15,249 nt of DNA from an uncultured Erysipelotrichaceae bacterium (GTDB taxonomy: Bacteria; Bacillota_I; Bacilli_A; RFN20; CAG-826). The position numbers were made by a program, and so were the translations under genes. Location of the stretch: assembly GCA_902791085.1 (NCBI GenBank), contig CADAUN010000014.1:1-15249 (forward strand). Reading direction: 5' to 3'. Positions within the stretch are counted from its first letter, which is position 1. The number at the start of each line of letters is the position of its first letter. The notes below the pieces were generated by a model that saw only the letters and a program-made list of their open reading frames with translations, was not told the origin of the DNA and made no database searches. This document shows, piece by piece, positions 7,177 to 13,529 of the stretch.

Positions 7177-8442
7177 ATGAAAATCGTCATCTTTGGTCTT
7201 GGCATCACTGGATTAGTCAATTATGCAGCCTATTGGAACCATCGCGATACGGTGGTGGCTTATGGAGAAGATCCAAAAGAAGTCCTCCAAGTGACGCGTT
7301 ATCCTAATCCCACGTGGGAAGTCTCGTTACGGAAGATATTGTCCAAGACAAAAGCGAAAAAGATCATCACGTCTAAATTAGAGGATTTAGAAGGAGGCAA
7401 TCTTTTTCTTTTTTGTGAAGAGCCAATCTATCAGGAAGATGGTTCTTTAGATGTCTCCTCGTTAGAAAAGGATCTTATGATTGCCCAACAGCATTGTTCT
7501 AAAGACGATGTTTATTTTGTGTTAAGAACCTTATTGCCCCTTGGTTATACGGCGAAATTACGAACGAGGCTTCCTTCTTCCATTCATTTAATTGTCGTCC
7601 CTTCTTTCCTCTCTTCTTTGCCTTATAGCGAAGAAACCAATCCCGATCGAATTGTGCTTGGCGTAGAAAAAGAAGAAGATGCGGATGTCGTTATTGCTTT
7701 GCGAAAACGGGAAATTCAAAACCATGGTGTTCCTGTTTTCGTCATGGATTACGCTTCTGCTGAATTGTTGCCTTTTGTTTCTTTGACTTTTCTTCGCGCC
7801 AAACAAAATTATGCGAATGCAGTGGCGATGCTTTGTGAACGTTATGGAGCGGATGCTTCTAAAGTGTTGCCTTCTTTAGGAAGCGATCACCGAATTGGCT
7901 GGTCGTTATTGCGCGTCAATGGGGGATATGGGGAAGACCACGTTAACCAAGCTTTAAGAGGGATTCAAAATCAATTTGAACCGGCCGGACAGATTTTAGA
8001 GACTAACCAAAGACGAATCGATTCTTTTTTAGAAACCATTCACATTGCTTTTAATGGCGATTTAAAAGGGAAAACCATTGCTATCGCTGGCTGGCCCGCT
8101 AACGAAGGAAATGCGAAAGGAGCAGTTGCTTGGTGGTATGCCGAAAAACTTGTTATGGCGGGAGCGAACGTTGTGGCTTATGAGCCAAAAGAAACGCGTC
8201 CTTTAGATCAAGTAGCTTTCGTAAGTTTTGCAGAAACTTTCCGTGCCGCATTAGCGAGCGCGGACGCTTTATTGATTCTCGCTCCCGAAGATTGCTTCAA
8301 GCAACTGTCTGAAGAACGATTATTGCAAGCCATGCCAGGTCGATGGATTTTTGATGCTTGCCAGCTTTATGATTCATCTTATTTTCATGAATTTCATTAT
8401 GTGGCGGCAGGCGAAAAATCATCGGCAATAGAAACGGCTTAG
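7177..8442 (+). CDS. UDP-glucose/GDP-mannose dehydrogenase-family protein, apparent pseudoenzyme
   Basis: The 421-residue protein follows the three-part UDP-glucose dehydrogenase layout. An N-terminal NAD-binding fold has an intact GLGITG (7-12) and EEPIYQEDGSLD (81-92). A central helical domain covers about 196-290, with SLTFLRAKQNYANAVAMLCERYGAD (202-226). A C-terminal nucleotide-sugar fold begins around 295 (LKGKTIAIAGWPAN). The catalytic residues are gone. The usual GFGGSCFPKD block is replaced by VNGGYGEDHVN (247-257) with no cysteine. The KST-P-G motif reads RTLLPLG (117-123), SPEFLRE reads VPSFLSS (141-147), and the Lys and Asn that normally precede the central helix read Pro199 and Leu203. 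The gene is intact and has a GGAG ribosome binding site, so it is not simply decaying. It probably binds NAD or a nucleotide sugar without oxidising it. No glycan genes are adjacent on this strand. Confidence 0.82.
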   Translation: MKIVIFGLGITGLVNYAAYWNHRDTVVAYGEDPKEVLQVTRYPNPTWEVSLRKILSKTKAKKIITSKLEDLEGGNLFLFCEEPIYQEDGSLDVSSLEKDLMIAQQHCSKDDVYFVLRTLLPLGYTAKLRTRLPSSIHLIVVPSFLSSLPYSEETNPDRIVLGVEKEEDADVVIALRKREIQNHGVPVFVMDYASAELLPFVSLTFLRAKQNYANAVAMLCERYGADASKVLPSLGSDHRIGWSLLRVNGGYGEDHVNQALRGIQNQFEPAGQILETNQRRIDSFLETIHIAFNGDLKGKTIAIAGWPANEGNAKGAVAWWYAEKLVMAGANVVAYEPKETRPLDQVAFVSFAETFRAALASADALLILAPEDCFKQLSEERLLQAMPGRWIFDACQLYDSSYFHEFHYVAAGEKSSAIETA

Positions 8443-8459
8443 ACTTAGACGAATTTACG

Positions 8460-11393
8460 TTAACAAACGCGGAAGCAACGAATTTGAAACGGTTTGAAGG
8501 TAATCTCGTTCGTAGGAGCAGGTCCTAATGGGTCTTCTAGAAGGTTATCTTCTTCAATAATCTTCATGCCGGCAGGAAGGCGAAGAAGAACGCTTCCTTC
8601 TTCCCCAGTTTTTTCATACATATGAAGGATATATCCGTTTTTGTCGTATGCCGGTTTAAAACAACTGATTTCGATTTGATCGGAATCGGTGGTTGGCACA
8701 GCGAATCCTTTGCCATAAAGGAAGCAAGCGTTTAACCCCATTGCCAGATTGGCGTCTTGCTTAGGATCAAACCCTCCGTCATGCGGATACAACGCATAGA
8801 CATATTGAGTTGGCTTTAAGTCCCCATTCACGCAGGGATAATTGGTAGAACGCAATAAATCTAATGAAATCATTCCGTCTTTGGCGGAGAAACCACCTTT
8901 AGAGCAATTCATGAGACAGATTCCTTGTGTGGAAGAAGAGACATCGACATATTTTTGCGAGGCGCATTCATATTGGGCGCGATGGTGCTCCGTGTCGTCC
9001 AAAGTGCTGCGGTCAAGATAGCCAAATTGGATTTCAGCATGAGATACTGGGCTATATTCGGTTGGTTTAAATTCGGCGCGCAACATCCGTTCGATATTTT
9101 TCCAGTTTAAGTCATGCTGGAATTCGATATATGGGCGATGTTTATCGATGATGATAGTTTCTTGAAGTTCGCTTTGAAGATATTGATAGGTATTTTGAAT
9201 TTCAAAAAAGTCTTCATATTCGGCTTGTTTTTGCTTGATCAATGTCAAATATTGTTCAGGTTGATTACGGAAGTCCCAAGGGATATTCCAAGCATCGCCT
9301 TTATCGATATAAACCCGTAGGCGATTCGCGTGTTCTAATAAAGACTTTCCACTCTTTCGTGAGACGATTTTTCCAAAAGAACCATCTAAGGTGTTCATGG
9401 AAATAATCAAATCATCCGTTTCGATGGTGTCTAAGGAAATGTCTCTGATTTTCTGTTCTTGCTTGGGTGTCATGCATTCTCCTGCTTTTCCACTCAGCAA
9501 GAAATATCCTTCTTTTCCATGAACAAAACGACGGACGGATTCGTTTAAATGGTTAATGGCTTTCGATTCAGAAGTAGGAAGAAAAGAATAACCGTGTTTG
9601 TTTGCCAAACACTCTAGCTCGTTTTGCATCCGAGCATAGGCAATATCCGTTTCGTTATATACGCGTTGGATGGAAGTGCCAGGAAGACAGTCATGGAATT
9701 GATATAGCATCGCTTCTTTCCATAAGGCGTCAAAACTGGTTTTTTCTTCTTGATCGTTCGAGACGCTATAAAGGTATTCCAGCGCCTTCATTTTTTCTTC
9801 AAAATGACGATTGTGTTGTTTGTTTTGCGATTGACTTGTATTGGTGCCACGATGCTGTTCCAAATAGAGTTCTCCCTGATAGACAGGCAGTTTTTGTCCG
9901 TCGATATCGTGGAAGAATCCTTCTGCAGTGCCAAATTGAATTTTGGGGAAATAGGGGACTTTTGCTTGACGGCTCAAAGCTTCAACGTGATAGTCACCAG
10001 GGCCTCCTCCTCCGTCGCCAATGCCATAGGCCAATATTCCTTCTGGTTTCCCTTCTTTTGGAGACAAATGGCTTTTTGCCACATAAAGATTGCTATAAGT
10101 TGCTTTGGAATTGTAATCATGATCGAGTTGGACATGGGCCAAAATAGACGAGCCATCTAATCCTTTCCATTCGAAGGTGTGATAAGGGAAATCCGTGAAT
10201 AGACACCAAGTAATCTTGTTTGCCAGAATGTATTTTTGCTCGCTTAAACGCAATATTTGTGGCAAAGCGGCAGAATAGCCAAAGGAGTCTGGCAACCATT
10301 TCATCTCGACATAATGCCCTAATAATTCTTGCCAATATTTTTGTCCGTAAAGTTCTTGGCGAACTAAGGATTCTTCTCCTGAAATATTGGTGTCATTTTC
10401 AACCCAGGAGCCGCCGACCGCTTCAAAAGCCCCGCTTTTTAACAAAGCGACCACTTTTTGATACAATTCCGGGTCATCTTCGTGCACAAATTCCAATTCT
10501 TGAGGTTGAGATAAAGCGAAAGTATAGGAGGGATATTTCTCCGCCAGATAGATTTGATTGGCTAAAGTTCGTCTTGCTTTCCGCCTGGTTTCTCGCTCTG
10601 GCCATAACCATAACAAATCTAAGTGAGCGTAACCGACGCAACGGAAAGAAGTGGGATCCGTTTTGCCAGGAAGCGCATAGATTTCTTGGAAAATAGCAGC
10701 GGCTTTGGAATCTGCCTCTGGATCACGATAACGATAAAGAGCAGCCACTTGTTGCAACCTTTCTTGCACCGGTTTGAAATGAGGATCGGAATAAGAAAGG
10801 CATCTTAAATAATCAAGGAAGACATAAAAATCAAAGAAATTGTTTAAAGTGGCAGGCTTTTCCCGTACCAAATCCGCACGTCTTAGCATTCCTTTGCCAA
10901 TAAAATCCCCCTGGGTGGCATTGGATGCGCAATCGAGCCAAAGATCAATCTTGCCATCATGGATGAATTCTTTTAAGGGGTAATGCCGTTTGCTCCAACA
11001 AGGGTAGTTATAACCGCCAAAGCAATCGCTACCAAAGCTAAACCCTTTGATGGCGGAACCTTGGCTGTCGACCAGTAACGCTTCGCCCCCATCATCGAAA
11101 TCCAAGTCTAGATTCTCAAGTTGGCAATGCGGAGGTAATGTGGCTTTTAAATGCATCCAAGCGCAGTCAAAATTCTGGTTTGACCAAGCCTCGCCGATTT
11201 GAAGCGGAGAATAAGAAAGGGATAGGCGGTCTAGAAAAGGAACGGGCTCATCCGTTTTGGCATAAGTGACTTCAAAAGACAGCACCTTCTCGTAGCAAAG
11301 CGGGAACAAATCTCCATAAAGGAAATTCGTCAAATCGGTCATTGCATTCGAGTCGTAAAGGGACGAATGGGGATAATTAGGTTCAGGAAACAT
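8460..11393 (-). CDS. GH38 alpha-mannosidase (cytoplasmic)
   Basis: This is a 977-residue glycoside hydrolase family 38 enzyme that releases alpha-linked mannose, probably from imported mannosides or host-glycan fragments. Using the ATG at 11393 as residue 1, visible motifs are AHLDLLWLWPERE (256-268; metal-binding His and Asp), WLPDSFGYSAALPQI (366-380; Asp369 is the expected nucleophile), GIGDGGGGPGDYH (457-469), LEQHRGTNTSQ (511-521; His514 a likely metal ligand) and FHDCLPGTS further on. The C-terminal beta-rich domains follow. No signal peptide is present, so it should act in the cytoplasm. The open frame extends 22 codons upstream to a GTG, but that stretch holds a TATAAT box, while an AGAGGTGA ribosome binding site lies exactly before the ATG at 11393; I therefore use the shorter start. 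The gene ends 17 bases from the convergent dehydrogenase-like gene. Confidence 0.93.
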   Translation of the reverse strand: MFPEPNYPHSSLYDSNAMTDLTNFLYGDLFPLCYEKVLSFEVTYAKTDEPVPFLDRLSLSYSPLQIGEAWSNQNFDCAWMHLKATLPPHCQLENLDLDFDDGGEALLVDSQGSAIKGFSFGSDCFGGYNYPCWSKRHYPLKEFIHDGKIDLWLDCASNATQGDFIGKGMLRRADLVREKPATLNNFFDFYVFLDYLRCLSYSDPHFKPVQERLQQVAALYRYRDPEADSKAAAIFQEIYALPGKTDPTSFRCVGYAHLDLLWLWPERETRRKARRTLANQIYLAEKYPSYTFALSQPQELEFVHEDDPELYQKVVALLKSGAFEAVGGSWVENDTNISGEESLVRQELYGQKYWQELLGHYVEMKWLPDSFGYSAALPQILRLSEQKYILANKITWCLFTDFPYHTFEWKGLDGSSILAHVQLDHDYNSKATYSNLYVAKSHLSPKEGKPEGILAYGIGDGGGGPGDYHVEALSRQAKVPYFPKIQFGTAEGFFHDIDGQKLPVYQGELYLEQHRGTNTSQSQNKQHNRHFEEKMKALEYLYSVSNDQEEKTSFDALWKEAMLYQFHDCLPGTSIQRVYNETDIAYARMQNELECLANKHGYSFLPTSESKAINHLNESVRRFVHGKEGYFLLSGKAGECMTPKQEQKIRDISLDTIETDDLIISMNTLDGSFGKIVSRKSGKSLLEHANRLRVYIDKGDAWNIPWDFRNQPEQYLTLIKQKQAEYEDFFEIQNTYQYLQSELQETIIIDKHRPYIEFQHDLNWKNIERMLRAEFKPTEYSPVSHAEIQFGYLDRSTLDDTEHHRAQYECASQKYVDVSSSTQGICLMNCSKGGFSAKDGMISLDLLRSTNYPCVNGDLKPTQYVYALYPHDGGFDPKQDANLAMGLNACFLYGKGFAVPTTDSDQIEISCFKPAYDKNGYILHMYEKTGEEGSVLLRLPAGMKIIEEDNLLEDPLGPAPTNEITFKPFQIRCFRVC

Positions 11394-11398
11394 CAGTT

Positions 11399-11406
11399 TC
11401 ACCTCT
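11399..11406 (-). promoter_or_regulatory. Ribosome binding site that sets the mannosidase start
   Basis: On the minus strand AGAGGTGA lies five bases before the ATG at 11393-11391. The two upstream candidates, GTG at 11459 and ATG at 11444, have poorer or badly spaced sites. Confidence 0.7.
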
Positions 11407-11424
11407 TGTTTTAAATTCTTTTCC

Positions 11425-11452
11425 ATTATAGAAAACGGCTTCATTTTTCCAA
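11425..11452 (-). promoter_or_regulatory. Promoter of the alpha-mannosidase gene
   Basis: On the minus strand a TTGGAA -35 box (11452-11447, four of six matches) is followed after 16 bases by a perfect TATAAT (11430-11425). The predicted transcript start near 11418 leaves a leader of about 25 bases that carries the ribosome binding site. The promoter therefore lies inside the longest open frame and supports the start at 11393. Confidence 0.65.
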
Positions 11453-11519
11453 AGTCCACAAGCCCTTTTTATTGATTTTTGTAATAAATTCAAATGTTCT
11501 TGAAATTTTTGGGCGAAAG

Positions 11520-11541
11520 AAAAACACCCGTAGGTGCCTTT
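11520..11541 (-). terminator. Terminator of the membrane-protein gene
   Basis: On the minus strand AAAGGCACC pairs with GGTGTTTTT around a TACG tetraloop, a 9-pair stem with two G-T pairs. The stem's 3' arm itself holds a T run, continued by CTTTC. It starts 16 bases past the stop at 11558 and separates this gene from the mannosidase promoter. Confidence 0.68.
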
Positions 11542-11557
11542 CTTCGAAATGGATTTG

Positions 11558-12670
11558 TCATTCTTCGGTGGGAGCCGGTTGCAAACTCCGCATGGACATC
11601 CACGAAATACGGATGACATATGCCATCGGGTATAGGAACATCGAGAAGCTAGCAGCAGCCGGGATTAAGGCGAATAAGCCAATGACCGCCGGGCTAAAGG
11701 AGGCCCAATAAGAGATTTTTTGATAATCCCAAAGATTGTTGACACGGAAGGGATTCCGTTTGCCACGCGTCACTAGCCACAAGACAAAGCCGAGGAAAAG
11801 TTCAGCACCGATAGCAACGGCAAAACCGATGCCTGTATAAGTCCAACCGACTTTAATTCGTGTGGCATTATATCCGCGATTTAACATTTGGGCCCAAGCA
11901 TGTAACACCGTTTCTTCTCCTTGTGGAGCGGTAATTTCTTGCAAGCTTTTGCCTTGGAAGTCAGCGTGATTCCATTGAATGGCAATCGCATTGCCGCGAG
12001 AAGTTGTAGAAGTGTTGTTCGTGCGTTTCACAAAATAGGCATTCTCTTTGGCCAACACGATTAAATTGGTGCTATAAGTTGTGACTTCTGTATGGCCTAA
12101 TTGGTAATTAGGATCATAAAGCACATTGGCTAAACGAGAAGTAGCAAAGGTGGCGGCGTCTTCTTCGTTTGTGTAATAAACGGCCAAACCACAATACCAA
12201 TTATCTTTTTCTACAATCACCGAGGCGGAAGAAGCGGACGTGCCATCCGTCGCCGGCGTTTCTGTTTTTACCGTGACTGGCACTTTGTAGTAATAGCCCC
12301 AATAATCGGTGCTATTGCCTTCGGGATTTTTGCAAAGGGCCTTCCATTGTTCGCCATCAATGGTTAATTGATTCTTTTCAATTCGCGAAGTAACGGTAGA
12401 AAAATCATCGCGGAAAGCCATTAAAGAATTGTCGTAATCCAAATTGTATCCCGACTCAAAGAAGTCGGCTGCATTGATGGTGAATTGTTGCACCATGACA
12501 GGAATAACAGCAATGATGGCAGATAAAATACCCACTAAAATTGCCCAATACCACGGCTTGTTTTTGCCTTCAATAGAAGCGTCATTACTAATCCAGGTGC
12601 GAAGCCAAAATTTGATGCTTTGCCATAACGGATGTTTTTTTGTTGTTTTTACCGGTTTTGCTTTTGCCAT
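11558..12670 (-). CDS. Membrane protein of unknown function with a large external domain
   Basis: I do not recognise the family with confidence. The 370-residue protein has a basic cytoplasmic N-terminus (MAKAKPVKTTKKH), one membrane helix (about 41-62), a soluble region of about 210 residues (63-272) that is probably external, then two to three membrane helices (about 274-300 and 319-356) and a short polar tail. The external part is rich in Thr, Ser and Asn and has a low-complexity patch around 135-150. It contains two Cys (113, 160). The layout of one helix, an external domain and a terminal helix cluster resembles DUF1189-type proteins, but this is resemblance of shape only. An AAAGGA ribosome binding site lies seven bases before the ATG. 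A possible -10 (TATAAG, minus strand, 12722-12717) precedes it without a clear -35. The stop is followed by a terminator, so it appears monocistronic. Confidence 0.75.
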   Translation of the reverse strand: MAKAKPVKTTKKHPLWQSIKFWLRTWISNDASIEGKNKPWYWAILVGILSAIIAVIPVMVQQFTINAADFFESGYNLDYDNSLMAFRDDFSTVTSRIEKNQLTIDGEQWKALCKNPEGNSTDYWGYYYKVPVTVKTETPATDGTSASSASVIVEKDNWYCGLAVYYTNEEDAATFATSRLANVLYDPNYQLGHTEVTTYSTNLIVLAKENAYFVKRTNNTSTTSRGNAIAIQWNHADFQGKSLQEITAPQGEETVLHAWAQMLNRGYNATRIKVGWTYTGIGFAVAIGAELFLGFVLWLVTRGKRNPFRVNNLWDYQKISYWASFSPAVIGLFALIPAAASFSMFLYPMAYVIRISWMSMRSLQPAPTEE

Positions 12671-12756
12671 AATAGAATCCTTTTATAAGCACTGAAACTT
12701 TACAACAAACCACGGACTTATACAAAGGAAACCCCGTTCTCTTTGACGTCTTTTTC

Positions 12757-12785
12757 GTTACAAAACCCTTTTCGGGCCCTATACT
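12757..12785 (+). promoter_or_regulatory. Promoter of the tmRNA gene
   Basis: GTTACA (12757-12762, four of six matches to -35) and TATACT (12780-12785, five of six to -10) are 17 bases apart and predict a start near 12792. A second TATACT at 12786-12791 overlaps the downstream side but has no usable -35. The 12671-12819 gap also serves the divergent membrane-protein gene. Confidence 0.55.
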
Positions 12786-12791
12786 TATACT

Positions 12792-12809
12792 GCCTAACAA
12801 AAGTTAGGC
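12792..12809 (+). repeat. Perfect inverted repeat in the tmRNA 5' leader
   Basis: GCCTAAC, an AAAA loop and GTTAGGC form a 7-pair hairpin that begins at the predicted transcript start and ends 10 bases before the mature tmRNA 5' end. It may shield the precursor end or help RNase P processing; this is inferred. No T run follows, so it is not a terminator. Confidence 0.7.
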
Positions 12810-12819
12810 GACTAATTGT

Positions 12820-13219
12820 GGGGTCGTTCTGGTTTTGACGGGGGACCGATCTAGCCTGGACTGCAGTGGCGTGATGAGCCTAAACATCGAAACAAAATAA
12901 CTGACAACAGTTATCTTTATGCGAACCGCGCTCAACGCGTTTCGTATGCTGCCGCCTAATCGGTAACCTACGGGTTCCCTAGCATCGTCTAGGGGGAGCA
13001 CATCCTCTGACGGTTTCGTGCCTTACCGTCACTTCGGGTGCGAAATAAGGCAATAAGCGCCGCGTTTTGGCTAGGGCAAAGCGACGAAAATCTTGATAGC
13101 CTCGCGATCTGAGTCTGACTCTATCATTTCAGATCGTTAAATCCATGGTAGGGCCTAAACTGTAGAGGTCCTTGCGGGAGATCCTTCGGACAGGGGTTCA
13201 ATTCCCCTCGACTCCACCA
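12820..13219 (+). ncRNA. ssrA: Transfer-messenger RNA (tmRNA, SsrA)
   Basis: tmRNA rescues stalled ribosomes and adds a degradation tag. The 5' end GGGGTCG (12820-12826) pairs with CGACTCC (13209-13215) to form the alanine-type acceptor stem, with an encoded A and CCA (13216-13219). The conserved TTCTGG-TTTTGAC segment follows the 5' end. A T arm is visible: AGGGG (13192-13196), loop TTCAATT, CCCCT (13204-13208). The tag frame ends GCT GCC GCC TAA (12948-12959). The best resume codon is GAC at 12903-12905, because the preceding AATAACT lines up with AATAGTC before the E. coli resume codon and has A at -4. The tag is then DNSYLYANRAQRVSYAAA. A GCG resume codon at 12921 would give a shorter tag, ANRAQRVSYAAA. 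The one-piece gene is 400 nt. No terminator follows. Confidence 0.93.
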
Positions 13220-13220
13220 A

Positions 13221-13403
13221 TCGTGTAAAAATTCAAACGCCTTTGTCGATTATGACGTGGTTGAATGGGCGATTCCATTGAAGGAAAAAACTCTACAACC
13301 GCAACCGTAGGATAAAGTGCAAAATCCTCAAGACGCAAAAGAAAGCAAGTCGAGGACGTACCAGTATCCGAAGGCGTTTACAAATGGATATTTCGTGAAA
13401 TAA
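13221..13403 (+). pseudogene. Possible relic reading frame after tmRNA
   Basis: In one frame this stretch reads as protein-like sequence: NAFVDYDVVEWAIPLKEK and onward to a single in-frame TAG (13308-13310), then DKVQNPQDAKESK through PKAFTNGYFVK to TAA (13401-13403). No start codon with a ribosome binding site opens it, and the frame runs straight back into the tmRNA 3' end. It could be the tail of a gene cut off by recombination at the tmRNA end and then interrupted by a nonsense change, or chance. I do not recognise the product. The same bases can also pair into an RNA-like fold (separate entry), so the reading is uncertain. Confidence 0.25.
13235..13379 (+). repeat. Inverted repeat enclosing a possible structured segment
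   Basis: AAACGCCTT (13235-13243) is perfectly complementary to AAGGCGTTT (13371-13379). Between them are shorter pairings: AATGG with CCATT, CTAC with GTAG, and TCCTC with GAGGA, the last extended by GAC with GTC. Together they could form a junction closed by a 9-pair stem. No clear promoter or terminator frames it, and short stems are expected by chance in 145 bases. Confidence 0.3.
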
Positions 13404-13529
13404 GAAGAATCTATATGGCAGACGAGATTATTTACGTCATGTCCGCCGTCGTCGACGGTTTGTGAAAATTACAAAGTCAGCGCCAAGGCGGAATTGTTGC
13501 GCTCAGGGGAAATGAAATAAAGAAAAATA

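Larger units (their letters stand above)
13220..13529. other. Gene-free gap between tmRNA and the helicase
   Basis: About 310 bases hold no intact gene. Besides the relic frame and inverted repeat listed separately, there is a 16-codon open frame at 13415-13465 (MADEIIYVMSAVVDGL) preceded by AAGAAG. It loosely recalls the start of ABC-F proteins such as EttA, but it is too short to judge. A CCGTC/GACGG hairpin lies at 13446-13458. A protein-like stretch ending KVSAKAELLRSGEMK stops at 13518-13520, in the same frame as the helicase. No strong promoter, terminator, integrase gene or tRNA is visible. Confidence 0.5.

Noticed and set aside
9602..10147. 181-codon plus-strand open frame opposite the mannosidase
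   Set aside because: It is wholly antisense to a well-supported GH38 gene, has Cys/Arg-rich non-protein-like composition and no ribosome binding site; it is a shadow frame. The same applies to 10220-10696.
13235..13379. Retron-type ncRNA
   Set aside because: The end-pairing resembles retron a1/a2 repeats, but there is no reverse transcriptase gene in the window and no recognisable branching-G context.
13415..13465. EttA-like gene start (16 codons)
   Set aside because: The resemblance is to a few residues only, and the frame stops at once with no continuing ABC-F sequence in any frame.
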